Source: Sphingomonas sp. Leaf20 (GTDB lineage Bacteria > Pseudomonadota > Alphaproteobacteria > Sphingomonadales > Sphingomonadaceae). From it: a stretch of 64,000 nt of DNA. Under the pieces are notes generated by a model. That model made no database searches and was not told the origin of the DNA. It saw only the letters and a program-made list of their open reading frames with translations. Both the position numbers and the translations under genes were made by a program. The stretch covers positions 1,214,267 to 1,278,266 of the forward strand of contig NZ_LMKN01000001.1 of assembly GCF_001421535.1 (NCBI RefSeq). The letters are read 5' to 3'. Position 1 is the first letter of the stretch. Each line of letters starts with the position of its first letter. This document shows positions 19,168-29,274 of the stretch, piece after piece.

Positions 19168-19686
19168 ATGCCGATCTTCACCCCCATCCCGCAGGACGAC
19201 TTCGTCGCCGCGATCCACGTCCTCGCCGCCCAGCTGCGCGCGGACGCCGACTGGACCCCCGATTTCATCATCGGCATCGGCCGCGGCGGCCTCGTCCCCG
19301 CGGTCTTCCTCAGCCACGCGATCGGCCTCCCGACGCTCTCGGTCGACTATTCGAGCCAGGTCGAGGATTTCGCCGACCAGCCGCTCGTCAAGCTCGCCGC
19401 GCGCACCCAGTCGGGCGAGCGTCTGCTCTTCCTCGACGACATCAACGATTCCGGCCGCACGATCACCCATCTGCGCACCGCGCTCGCCGCCGCGGGCGCG
19501 ACCCCCGGCGCAATCCGCTTCGCGACCTTGATCGACAATCTCAGCTCCGCCGAACGCATCGACTACACCGCGCGCACGATCGACCGCCGCGAGACCAAGG
19601 ACTGGTTCGTCTTCCCCTGGGAAGCCGTCGCCCCCGCCGCCACGATCGAACACGACGCCGCCGAACTCCCCGACCGCATCGCCTGA
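19168..19686 (+). CDS. Phosphoribosyltransferase-domain protein
   Basis: 172 residues. The PRPP-binding motif reads LLFLDDINDSGRT (about residues 88-100), and the N-terminal IIGIGRGGLVPAVFLSHAIG is the usual PP loop. The closest known types are xanthine-guanine (Gpt-like) or hypoxanthine phosphoribosyltransferases for purine salvage. The C-terminal KDWFVFPWEA fits the Gpt-like group. It converges on murA across a REP-rich gap. Confidence 0.88.
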   Translation: MPIFTPIPQDDFVAAIHVLAAQLRADADWTPDFIIGIGRGGLVPAVFLSHAIGLPTLSVDYSSQVEDFADQPLVKLAARTQSGERLLFLDDINDSGRTITHLRTALAAAGATPGAIRFATLIDNLSSAERIDYTARTIDRRETKDWFVFPWEAVAPAATIEHDAAELPDRIA

Positions 19687-19724
19687 CGCCCGTCGCCTGA
19701 CGCCCGGCACCCGCCACCCCTTCC

Positions 19725-20166
19725 CGTCATCCTGACGAAAGTCAGGACCCAGGGTCACAGGCGCCGCACTCCATGGCTCTGGATCCTGACCTTCGTCAGG
19801 ATGACGGAAGAGAATTGGCTAGGCAGACGCCAAAAGCAACGTCGCCCGCCACCCACGGCCCTCAAGCGGCAAGCCGCCACGCCCCCCACCACCCCGTCAT
19901 CCTGACGAAAGTCAGGACCCAGGGTCACAAGCGCCGCGCTTCACGGCTCTGGATCCTGACTTTCGTCAGGATGACGGAGGATAATTGGCCAGGCGGGCGC
20001 GTGAAACATCCGCATCGGCAGCCCGACAAAGCCGCAAGCAAACGCCCACATCGCGAGAATACGGACGCGCGCCGCACCCCCACCCCGTCATCCTGACGAA
20101 AGTCAGGATCCAGGGTTACGAGCGCCGCACTCCACGGCTCTGGGTCCCGACGTCCCTCAGGACGAT
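19725..20166. repeat. Three REP pairs (A and inverted A) in a convergent gap
   Basis: The 493-bp gap between the convergent phosphoribosyltransferase and murA holds three paired units: 19725-19752 with inverted 19779-19806; 19895-19922 with inverted 19949-19976; and 20086-20113 with a degenerate inverted copy ending near 20166. Linkers share GGGTCACA(A/G)GCGCCGC. No gene is seen in the gap. Confidence 0.85.
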
Positions 20167-20179
20167 GGAAGAAAGACCC

Positions 20180-21463
20180 TCACCCATCACTCGCCCGCTC
20201 GATATCCGCGCCAACCGCGCTCAATTTCTCCTCGAGCCGCTCATACCCGCGGTCGAGATGATACACCCGCCCGACCGACGTCTCGCCATCCGCCGCGAGT
20301 CCCGCGAGAATCAGGCTCATCGACGCGCGCAGGTCGGTCGCCATCACCGGCGCGCCCACCAGCTTGTCGACGCCGCGCACCACCGCGGTGCGCCCGCGCA
20401 CCTGGATGTCCGCGCCCATCCGCGCCAGCTCGGGCACGTGCATGTAGCGGTTCTCGAAGATCGTCTCGGTCAGCACACTCGCGCCGTCGGCCTTGCACAG
20501 CATCGCCATGAACTGCGCCTGCATGTCGGTCGCGAACCCCGGATAGGGCGCGGTCGACAGCGTCAGCGGCTGGAGCGGTCCGGTCGCGGCGATGCGGACG
20601 CCGTCGCGCGTCGGCGTCACGCTCACCCCCGCCTCGACCAGCGCGTCGAGCGTCGCGCCCATGTCCGCCTGGCTCACCCCGACCAGCTCGAGGTCGCCGC
20701 CGGTGATCGCCGCCGCACAGGCATAGCTGCCCGCCTCGATCCGGTCGGGCATCACCTTGTAGGTCGCGCCGTGGAGCCGGTCGACGCCCTCGATCTCGAG
20801 CGTCTCGGTCCCGATCCCGCTGATCCGCGCGCCCATCGCGACGAGGCAGTTGCACAGGTCGACGATCTCGGGCTCGCGCGCCGCATTCTCGATTCGCGAC
20901 GATCCCTTTGCGAGCACCGCCGCCATCACGACATTCTCGGTCGCGCCGACCGACACGATCGGGAAGCGATACCGCCCGCCCGTCAGCCGTCCGCCGGGCG
21001 CGGTCGCCTTCACATAGCCCGCCGCCATCTCGAGCTCGGCGCCGATCGCCTCGAGCGCGCGCAGATGCAGGTCGATCGGCCGGTTGCCGATCGCGCAGCC
21101 GCCGGGCAGCGACACCGTCGCCTCGCCGCTGCGCCCGAGCAGCGGCCCGAGCACGAGGATCGACGCGCGCATCTTGCGCACGATGTCGTACGGCGCCTCG
21201 GTCGAGGTCAGTTTCCCGGCGCGGATCGTCATCACGCGGCCGAACTCGTCGGGGCGCGTTCCCTCGATCGCGGTCGACGCGCCGAGCTGGTTGAGCAGAT
21301 GCCCGAACCCGTCGACATCGGCGAGCCGCGGCAGGTTGCGCAGCGTCAGCGGCTCGTCGGTCAGCAGCGCGCACGGCATCAGCGTGAGCGCGGCGTTCTT
21401 CGCGCCGGAGATGGGCAGGCGCCCGGTCAGGCGATTGCCGCCGCGGATGAGAATACGGTCCAT
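20180..21463 (-). CDS. murA: UDP-N-acetylglucosamine 1-carboxyvinyltransferase
   Basis: 427 residues from the ATG at 21463 ([20 protein letters not shown]); a longer frame upstream is unconserved. First committed step of peptidoglycan synthesis, transferring enolpyruvate to UDP-GlcNAc in the cytoplasm. Visible features: [29 protein letters not shown] containing the catalytic Cys (fosfomycin target), and the C-terminal [20 protein letters not shown]. Single gene, convergent with the phosphoribosyltransferase. Confidence 0.96.
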   Translation of the reverse strand: MDRILIRGGNRLTGRLPISGAKNAALTLMPCALLTDEPLTLRNLPRLADVDGFGHLLNQLGASTAIEGTRPDEFGRVMTIRAGKLTSTEAPYDIVRKMRASILVLGPLLGRSGEATVSLPGGCAIGNRPIDLHLRALEAIGAELEMAAGYVKATAPGGRLTGGRYRFPIVSVGATENVVMAAVLAKGSSRIENAAREPEIVDLCNCLVAMGARISGIGTETLEIEGVDRLHGATYKVMPDRIEAGSYACAAAITGGDLELVGVSQADMGATLDALVEAGVSVTPTRDGVRIAATGPLQPLTLSTAPYPGFATDMQAQFMAMLCKADGASVLTETIFENRYMHVPELARMGADIQVRGRTAVVRGVDKLVGAPVMATDLRASMSLILAGLAADGETSVGRVYHLDRGYERLEEKLSAVGADIERASDG

Positions 21464-21789
21464 GTCCGGCTGTCTATCGACCCGCACGATCCGCGCAAGC
21501 CACCCGTCGTCCGCCGATACGACGTGGCGGGGCACGCGCGGGGCAAAGTCGCCGCGCCCGCCGCCGGGCGGGCCGCCGCACGAGCCGCCGCGAGCGGCCC
21601 GGTACCGTGCTCGCACGCGACCGCATCCGCCGCAGACCCGAGGCCCCACCCGCCTTGTAAGGAATACATGCGCGTTCCTGCGGCTGCTACCGCTAACGTG
21701 GCACGGCCAGGCAGACGGCTTGATCGACTTTAATGCACGAAAACCAAGTGTTTGCTCTGGTCTTCCTCTGGAACGGGGGACTTTGCCGA

Positions 21790-22524
21790 GTGCCGCATAG
21801 CTGCTCCGCCGAACGTTTCGGCGATCTTATCGACCTGACGGCGAGCGAAACGGCGGCCCTGGTGCGCCTCGAGGAGCGTCCCCGCGACCTGCGTCGCGAC
21901 ACGATCCTGCTCCGCGAGCACGACCCGATGTCCGAACTCTTCATCCTCCAGCGCGGCATGGCGATGAGCTATGTCCTGCTCGACGACGGCAGCCGCCAGA
22001 TCCTGCGCTTCCTCTTTCCCGGCGACATGCTCGCGGTGTCGGCACTGGTCTATCGCGACTCGCCCGAGACGATCGTCGCGATGACCGACGTCACCGTCTG
22101 CCCGTTCGACCGCACCCTGATGGCGACTTTGCTGATCGAGCATCCGCGACTGGCCGCGGTGATCATGGTGATCAACCAGATGGAGAAGGTCGCGCTCACC
22201 GACCGGCTCGCGGCGCTCGGCCGGACCTCGGCGAAGGCACGCGTCGCCGCGCTGCTGCTCGAGATCCGCAACCGCGTCCGCCATACGCAGCAGGCGAGCG
22301 CTACCAGCTTCATCCAGCCGCTGACGCAGGAGGAGATCGGCGACGCGACCGGGCTGACCGCGGTGCATGTCAACCGGATGCTGCGCCAGCTCGAGGAGGA
22401 CGGCATGATCGCACGCGGTCAGGGCCGGATGACCTTCACCGACGAAGGCGCACTCGCGCGCGAGGCGAATTACATCAACCGGTTCGACGGTCTCGACCTC
22501 AGATGGCTACCCGCCGCGCGCTAG
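21790..22524 (+). CDS. Crp/Fnr-family transcriptional regulator
   Basis: 244 residues from a GTG at 21790, chosen because GGGGGAC sits at suitable distance; an ATG at 21733 without a ribosome-binding site would add 19 residues. The cyclic-nucleotide-binding-like beta-barrel includes [18 protein letters not shown] and [15 protein letters not shown]. The C-terminal winged helix carries [21 protein letters not shown]. No CxxC/CxxxC cluster of FNR type is evident, so its signal is unknown. The murA gene lies divergently upstream. Confidence 0.88.
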   Translation: MPHSCSAERFGDLIDLTASETAALVRLEERPRDLRRDTILLREHDPMSELFILQRGMAMSYVLLDDGSRQILRFLFPGDMLAVSALVYRDSPETIVAMTDVTVCPFDRTLMATLLIEHPRLAAVIMVINQMEKVALTDRLAALGRTSAKARVAALLLEIRNRVRHTQQASATSFIQPLTQEEIGDATGLTAVHVNRMLRQLEEDGMIARGQGRMTFTDEGALAREANYINRFDGLDLRWLPAAR

Positions 22525-22578
22525 GCCGTCCGGTCATTTGTCGGGTCGGCAGGGCCTGACGCCCCACCCGAGCCGGGG

Positions 22579-22947
22579 TCACGCCTTTTCGAGCGTGCAC
22601 TGCAGCGGGTGCTGGTTCTGCTGCGCGAAATCCATCACCTGGCTGACCTTGGTCTCGGCGACCTCGTAGGTGAACGTCCCGCACACGCCGACGCCCTTCT
22701 GGTGGACGTGCAGCATGACGCGCGTCGCTGCCTCCATGTCCATCCGGAAGAACCGCTGGAGGCACAGCACGACGAATTCCATCGGCGTATAGTCGTCGTT
22801 GAGCATCAGCACGCGGTACGGCGTCGGCTGCTTGGTCCGCGACCGCGTCTTGGTCGCGACACCGATGCCGCCGTCTCCGCCGCTACCACGCCCGCCATCG
22901 GTATCGTCGGGGCGGTCGTCGCCCCCTTCAGCCACGGATTCGGCCAT
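22579..22947 (-). CDS. clpS: ATP-dependent Clp protease adaptor ClpS
   Basis: 122 residues from the ATG at 22947. A disordered Gly/Asp-rich N-terminal tail (about 40 residues) precedes the ClpS core, with [20 protein letters not shown] (N-degron pocket Asn/Asp) and [20 protein letters not shown]. It delivers N-end-rule substrates to ClpA(P). It lies 267 bp downstream of the phasin gene on the same strand; clpA is not adjacent. Confidence 0.95.
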   Translation of the reverse strand: MAESVAEGGDDRPDDTDGGRGSGGDGGIGVATKTRSRTKQPTPYRVLMLNDDYTPMEFVVLCLQRFFRMDMEAATRVMLHVHQKGVGVCGTFTYEVAETKVSQVMDFAQQNQHPLQCTLEKA

Positions 22948-23214
22948 GGTCGGAACCAGTCTGTTGGGGTGTGAAAGCATCATCGGAAAATATGGCAGTT
23001 GGATAGCGAAGGACAAGCCCCCCCTGACGACATGGACGACATGCCCGTGTCCCGCCGTCGCAACGCGCACCGGTCGACTGGCGCGCGCGGCACAACAAGC
23101 GATGCCCGTGTCGCGCAGACGCCTCCAAAACGAAACAGGGAGACGATTCGCCCCCCTGCCCCGCTGGATCCCGTCACCATCGTCAGACGCGTCGTACATC
23201 GACGCGCAGGACGG

Positions 23215-24141
23215 TCAGGCCGACAGCTTCAGCTTGTTGGTCGCGACCGCGACGCGGTTCGAGATCGGCTGCGTGATCTCGCCCATCATCTTCATCATCA
23301 TTTCGGTCGAGCGCGCGCTGTCGGCGATCAGCGTGTCGAACGCGGTGCGCGCATAGTCGCTCTGCAGCTTCATGAACTCGGTCGGCGACTTGGCGGTGGC
23401 GAGCGTCTTCATCGCGTCGGTCGCGCTCTCGAACGAGGTCTTGGCATAGGCCGCGACGTCATGGCCCAGCGTCTCGACGCTCTTGGCGGCGAGCTTCGAC
23501 GATTCGACGACGGCTTCGATATTGCCCTTGTTGAACGCGGAGACGTCCTCGAACATCGCGGCGCCCTTTTCCATCGCACCCTTGGCGCGGTCGTTCAGGT
23601 CGGAGAACAGCGCCTGCGCCTTGTCGGCGGGGTTCTTCTCGGCAGAGATCGTGTCGAAGCTCATCGTGACGTCCTTTCCTGGTGAAACCGCCAGTGGGGC
23701 GGCGGGTAGCGAAGGTAAAACGGGTGCCGGCTCGGGCGGCGCAGCGCGCTGCGCGTCAACCGCGGGTTCGGCCGAGACCGCAGCCGCGACATCCACCGGT
23801 GCCGGTGAAGCGGCCGGCGGCATTGCAACCGGCGGGGCAATCACAGGCGGGGCAATCACCGGCGGCGCAGTCACTGACGTCGCGGCGGGCGGCGCTGCCG
23901 GAACGCTGCTGGACGTCTTGGACACCGGACTCGCTGCGAGCGCTGCGGGCGGCGCGACAGGCGCGGCCTTGCGCGCAAGCACCGCCGGTATGGCCGGTGG
24001 GGCGACGGGCGCTGCGACGGCGGGGGCGACAGATGCCGGGACAGCCGCGGCGACATCGCTCGCAGCGGACCGGACCTTGCGCGCGCCGCGCTTTCCAGCG
24101 GCGGTACGCGCGTTCGACGACACGGATTTCGGCTCGGCCAT
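23215..24141 (-). CDS. Phasin-family protein with Ala/Pro-rich N-terminal extension
   Basis: 308 residues in the longest form. Residues 1-155 are low-complexity Ala/Pro/Val sequence after a basic start (AGKRGARKVRSAA); residues 160-308 form a typical phasin domain (MSFDTISAEK ... FNKGNIEAVVESSKLAAKSVETLG). A second ATG at 23664, preceded by AGGAAAGGACGTCACG, would give a normal 149-residue phasin. Phasins coat PHB granules. The gene lies 121 bp downstream of phaC, with its own AT-rich promoter region and a palindrome of PhaR type. Confidence 0.88.
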   Translation of the reverse strand: MAEPKSVSSNARTAAGKRGARKVRSAASDVAAAVPASVAPAVAAPVAPPAIPAVLARKAAPVAPPAALAASPVSKTSSSVPAAPPAATSVTAPPVIAPPVIAPPVAMPPAASPAPVDVAAAVSAEPAVDAQRAAPPEPAPVLPSLPAAPLAVSPGKDVTMSFDTISAEKNPADKAQALFSDLNDRAKGAMEKGAAMFEDVSAFNKGNIEAVVESSKLAAKSVETLGHDVAAYAKTSFESATDAMKTLATAKSPTEFMKLQSDYARTAFDTLIADSARSTEMMMKMMGEITQPISNRVAVATNKLKLSA

Positions 24142-24164
24142 TGCAAACTCTCCGCACTATTATG

Positions 24165-24175
24165 CTGCGTTGCAG
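24165..24175 (-). promoter_or_regulatory. Putative PhaR binding site upstream of the phasin gene
   Basis: CTGCGTTGCAG fits CTGC-N3-GCAG, the pattern reported for the PHB-responsive repressor PhaR in Paracoccus. It lies 24 bp upstream of the phasin start. A related TGC-rich stretch (TGCAGTGCAGCA) is at 24211-24222 in the same AT-rich spacer. PhaR itself is not in the window. Confidence 0.5.
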
Positions 24176-24262
24176 AATAGTCCGAATCACCCCTCGCCGC
24201 AAGCTTTTTGTGCAGTGCAGCATTTGTACAAAGTTAAACATCCACAATCTGATGCAGGTTAA

Positions 24263-26041
24263 TTATCGCATCCGGACATAGTCCCCAGGTGCGTCGCCCA
24301 GCGCCGCCAGCGCGCCGCCGCCGGGGACCCGCGCGCCCGTCGCCGCGACCCGCTTCGCGCCCTCCGTCCCTGCCTGTTCGCCGAGCCATGCGACCCAGTC
24401 GGGCCACCAGCTCCCCTTGGTCTCGACCGCGCCCGCGATGAAGTCCGCGAGCGATTCGACCGCCGCCGGGTTCGTCCAATACTGATATTTCCCCGCCGCG
24501 GGCGGATTGACGACGCCCGCGATATGCCCCGACCCCGCCAGCACGAACTTGACCGGCCCCGCGAACAGCCCGGTCAGCTTCCACACGCTCTCGGCGGGCG
24601 CGATATGATCCTCGCGCCCCGCCTGGACATAGCTCGGCGTCGTCACGCGCCCCAGGTCGACGGGCGTCCCGCCGACGCTGATCGCGCCGGGCTTCACGAG
24701 CAGATTGTCGCGGTACAGGTCGGTCAGATACGCGCTGTGCCATTTCGCGGGCAGGTTGGTCGTGTCGCCGTTCCAGTGGAGCAGGTCGAACGGGACATAG
24801 TCCTTGCCGAGCAAGTAATTGTTGGTGACATAGTTCCAGATCAGGTCGCGCCCGCGCAGCAGGTTGAACGTCGCCGCCATATAGCGCCCGTCGAGAAACC
24901 CCTCGGGCGACAGCGTGGCGAGCAGTCCGATCTGCTCGTCGTCGACGAAATGCTGCAGCTCGCCCGCATCGGCGAAATCGACCTGCGCGGTGAAGAACGT
25001 CGCGCTGGCGACGCGGTCCGCCTGCCCGCGCGCGCTCAGCACCGCGAGCGTCGCGGCGAGCGTCGTCCCCGCGACGCAATAGCCGATCGTGTGCACCGCG
25101 GGCACGTCGAGCAGGCCGCGCACCGTCTCGATCGCGTCGATCTGCGCGGCGACGTAATCGTCCCAGACCACGTCCTTCATGCTCGCGTCGGCGGATTTCC
25201 ACGACACCATGAACACGCTCAGCCCCTGCTCGACCGCCCAGCGGATGAAGCTCTTCTCGGGCGTGAGGTCGAGGATGTAGAACCGGTTGATCCACGGCGG
25301 AAAGATCACCAGCGGCGTCGCCTGCACCTGGTCGGTGGTCGGCGCATAGTGGATCAGCTCGTACAGCGGCGTACGGTGGACGACCTTGCCCGGCGTCATC
25401 GCAAGATTGCGGCCCAGCTCGAAACTGCCTTGCGCGGTGTGGCTGAGCTGCCCGCGGCCGATGTCCGCCATCATGTTCTGCAGCCCCTGCAGCAGGTTCT
25501 CGCCGCGCGTCTCGATCGTCCGCTCGATCACCTCGGGGTTGGTGAACGCGAAGTTGGTCGGGCTCATCGCATCGACGAAGCCGCGCGTCGCGAAGCGCAG
25601 CTGCTCCTTCTGCTTGGGCTCGAGCCCCTCGACCGCGTCGACGCTGCGCAGCATGTGATCGCCGATCGTCTCGTAGCTGCGCCGGATCAGGTCGAACACG
25701 GGCTCGCGCCACTGCGGCGCCTTGAACCGCTTGTCGCCCGGCGCGGGCTTGCCGTCCCCCGCGCCCTGCGCCGCCCCCCGCGCCGCCCCCTGCGCCGACG
25801 GGTCGAGCGCCTGCTGCCAGAAGGCGAAGCCGTCGCGCCAGAAATCGCGCACCCGCCCCAGCGTCGCCGGATCGTTGAACCCCGGCACCACCATCGTCTC
25901 GGGGACGATCCCCTCGAGCGGCGTCGTGATCGCGTCGAGCCCCTGCTCGAGCATCATCTGCTGCGCGCGCCCCATCACCCAGGTCCAGTGCTGCAGCTCG
26001 GCCAGCGTCGGTGCGGCGATCCCCGGCGGCGTCTCGGACAT
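24263..26041 (-). CDS. phaC: Class I polyhydroxyalkanoate synthase
   Basis: 592 residues from the ATG at 26041, with GGAGAGCTTGCCC ahead; the TTG two codons upstream is unlikely. Polymerises (R)-3-hydroxyacyl-CoA on granule surfaces. The lipase-like box is IGYCVAGTT with the catalytic Cys near residue 321, and GREDHIAPAESVWKL and LAGSGHIAGVVNPP lie in the Asp/His region. Length matches class I enzymes. A GAARGAAQGAG linker near residue 85 is a low-complexity insertion. It is the upstream member of a phaC-phasin pair. Confidence 0.95.
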   Translation of the reverse strand: MSETPPGIAAPTLAELQHWTWVMGRAQQMMLEQGLDAITTPLEGIVPETMVVPGFNDPATLGRVRDFWRDGFAFWQQALDPSAQGAARGAAQGAGDGKPAPGDKRFKAPQWREPVFDLIRRSYETIGDHMLRSVDAVEGLEPKQKEQLRFATRGFVDAMSPTNFAFTNPEVIERTIETRGENLLQGLQNMMADIGRGQLSHTAQGSFELGRNLAMTPGKVVHRTPLYELIHYAPTTDQVQATPLVIFPPWINRFYILDLTPEKSFIRWAVEQGLSVFMVSWKSADASMKDVVWDDYVAAQIDAIETVRGLLDVPAVHTIGYCVAGTTLAATLAVLSARGQADRVASATFFTAQVDFADAGELQHFVDDEQIGLLATLSPEGFLDGRYMAATFNLLRGRDLIWNYVTNNYLLGKDYVPFDLLHWNGDTTNLPAKWHSAYLTDLYRDNLLVKPGAISVGGTPVDLGRVTTPSYVQAGREDHIAPAESVWKLTGLFAGPVKFVLAGSGHIAGVVNPPAAGKYQYWTNPAAVESLADFIAGAVETKGSWWPDWVAWLGEQAGTEGAKRVAATGARVPGGGALAALGDAPGDYVRMR

Positions 26042-26149
26042 GGGCAAGCTCTCCTTTTCCCAAGCCTATCCCACTCCCCCACCCAGCGAAAGCACCCCGT
26101 CACCCGGTCCGCCGGTCCGCCCGTCCGCCCGTCCGCCCGCCCCTCCTCC

Positions 26150-26283
26150 CGTCATCCTGACGAAAGTCAGGACCCAGAGCCAAACAGCACCACCCCACCC
26201 CGTCATCCTGACGAAAGTCAGGATCCAGAGCCAAGCAGCACCGCCCCCTGCAACCCTGGATCCTGACCTTCGTCAGGATGACG
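26150..26283. repeat. REP-like palindromes in a divergent promoter region
   Basis: Copies at 26150-26177, 26201-26228 and an inverted one at 26256-26283. The 366-bp gap separates the divergent phaC and aminotransferase starts. Just before it (26099-26145) is a short tandem tract of GGTCCGCC/CGTCCGCC units. Confidence 0.8.
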
Positions 26284-26407
26284 ACGGAGGATCGTCAAGA
26301 TGACGACGAAGAACCGTCACGACGCCGACCGAAAATCGCACGAACGCGGCGGATGACGGCCCCCGCCGCATACGGTACAGCGGCGCTTCCTCCAGCTGGG
26401 GTCCGTC

Positions 26408-27616
<1,209 letters not shown>

Positions 27617-27632
27617 CCCGCCACTCGCCGCT

Positions 27633-28097
27633 CTGGATCCTGGATCCAAGTCCAGGATGACGGCGTGGAGAGCGCCCCCCACCCCGTCATCCTGACGAAA
27701 GTCAGGACCCAGAGCCAAACAGCGCCACCCCCCGCCACCCTGGATCCTGGATCAAGTCCAGGATGACGGCGTGGAGAGCGACACCCCCCACCCCACCGTC
27801 ATCCTGACGAAAGTCAGGATCCAGAGCCAAGCAGCACCACCCCCCGCCACTCTGGATCCTGGATCAAGTCCAGGATGACGACGTGGAGAGCGACACCCCC
27901 CACCCCGTCATCCTGACGAAAGTCAGGATCCAGAGTCAAGCAGCGCCACCGCCCGCCACTCTGGATCCTGGATCAAGTCCAGGATGACGGCGTGGAGAAC
28001 GACACCCACACCCCGTCATCCTGACGAAAGTCAGGATCCAGAGCCACGCAGCGCCACCGCCCGCCACTCTGGATCCCGGGTCAAGCCTGGGATGACG
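27633..28097. repeat. Alternating REP array (nine palindromes)
   Basis: Two palindrome types alternate in opposite orientation: inverted type B at 27633, 27740, 27852, 27961 and 28069, and type A at 27685, 27797, 27906 and 28014. The A stem is TCCTGACGAAAGTCAGGA and the B stem is TCCTGGATCAAGTCCAGGA. The A-to-A period is 108-112 bp, with a shared linker (GAGCCAAGCAGC) and GTGGAGAGCGAC spacer. It fills the 541-bp gap between two same-strand genes. Confidence 0.9.
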
Positions 28098-28157
28098 AGG
28101 GGAGAGCGACACCCCCCCAAACTTGACGCCACCCCCCGCCCCCGCCATCCCCCGCGC

Positions 28158-28586
28158 ATGACCCGCCCCGGCTTCGTCTTCTCCACGCGCCTGCGTGTCC
28201 GCTACGCCGAGATCGACGGGCAGCGGATCGTCTTCAACTCGCGCTATCTCGAATATGCCGATGTCGCGGTCACCGACTTCTGGGACTGGACGGGGATCGC
28301 CGCCGCGGTCCCCGGCTGGGCGGACACCGAATTCAACGTCCGCCGCACCGAGATCGACTATCTCAGGCCCTTCCGCCTCGGCGACACGATCGAGGCGTTC
28401 GTCCGCATCGACCGCGTCGGCACGTCGAGCCTGACCAAACGCTTCGAGCTCGTCGACGCGGACACCGGCGCACTGCACACCGTCATCACGATGGTCAGCG
28501 TCCATGTCGACCTCGCGAGCGGTCGCCCCGCGCCGCTCCCCGACGCGATCCGCGCGCACATCGCGGGCTTGCCGACCGCCGCCTGA
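28158..28586 (+). CDS. Acyl-CoA thioesterase (4HBT hot-dog fold)
   Basis: 142 residues. The 4-hydroxybenzoyl-CoA thioesterase-like signature RLRVRYAEIDGQRIVFNSRYLEYADVA is present, with the usual active-site Asp replaced in context by EIDGQ. Family members hydrolyse acyl-CoA thioesters and work as hot-dog oligomers. It ends 6 bp before the convergent HxlR gene. Substrate unknown. Confidence 0.85.
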   Translation: MTRPGFVFSTRLRVRYAEIDGQRIVFNSRYLEYADVAVTDFWDWTGIAAAVPGWADTEFNVRRTEIDYLRPFRLGDTIEAFVRIDRVGTSSLTKRFELVDADTGALHTVITMVSVHVDLASGRPAPLPDAIRAHIAGLPTAA

Positions 28587-28592
28587 CCCGCG

Positions 28593-29057
28593 TCAGGCGC
28601 CGGGATCGTCCGCGACGTCGCCCGGCAGCGCCCAGATCAGGTCGCCCCGCCCCAGCACGCGCCCGTCATGCGCCAGCACCGCCACCGCGGCGATCGGCCG
28701 GCGGTCGCGCGTATCGACGAGGATCGGGAACGCCGGAACGCGCGTCTCCCACCGCTCGCCCCATTGCCGCAGCGCGACCATCGTCGGCAGCAGCGCAAAC
28801 CCCTTTTCGGTCAGCGCATAGGCGATCTTGCGGCGATCGTCGGGCATCCGCTCGCGCGCGAGGATGCCGTGATCGACCAGCCGCGCGAGCCGGTTGGCGA
28901 GGATGTTGCGCGCGATCCCGAGCTCGGACTGGAGCTCCTCGAAATGGTGCAGCCCGTTGAACGCCGCGCGCAGGATCAGGAACGACCAGCGCTCGCCCAT
29001 CGCCTCGAGCGCCGCGGGCAGGCTGCATTCCCTCAAAGGCTCGCGCAATCGCCCCAT
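28593..29057 (-). CDS. HxlR-family winged-helix transcriptional regulator
   Basis: 154 residues from the ATG at 29057; a longer frame is unconserved. The HxlR core is clear: LPAALEAMGERWSFLILRAAFNGLHHFEELQSELGIARNILANRL with ALTEKGFALLP following. A C-terminal extension of about 45 residues (PILVDTRDRRPIAAVAVLAHDG) is longer than in short HxlR proteins. It is divergent from rsh, with 217 bp between. Target and inducer unknown. Confidence 0.88.
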   Translation of the reverse strand: MGRLREPLRECSLPAALEAMGERWSFLILRAAFNGLHHFEELQSELGIARNILANRLARLVDHGILARERMPDDRRKIAYALTEKGFALLPTMVALRQWGERWETRVPAFPILVDTRDRRPIAAVAVLAHDGRVLGRGDLIWALPGDVADDPGA

Positions 29058-29274
29058 GATCGTCTCCCCCCGATCCTGCCCCCCGATCTCGCCCCCGGTG
29101 GTCGCGTCGGCCGCCGACCGTACCGCATTCCGCGACGCGACGGAATGCGCGCCTCCCCCCGCCGCCTCCCCCCGCTCCCCCCGCCGCCACAAAGCTCCGC
29201 AATCTAGCCGCTCGATCACACTGACTTGACGCTTTTGATTGCAAAGCGGCGCGTTGCGGCCCCATCTAGCAATC

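Noticed and set aside
27633..28097. CRISPR array
   Set aside because: The period is regular, but repeats alternate in orientation, are palindromes of two types, and the intervals are conserved rather than unique. No cas gene is nearby.
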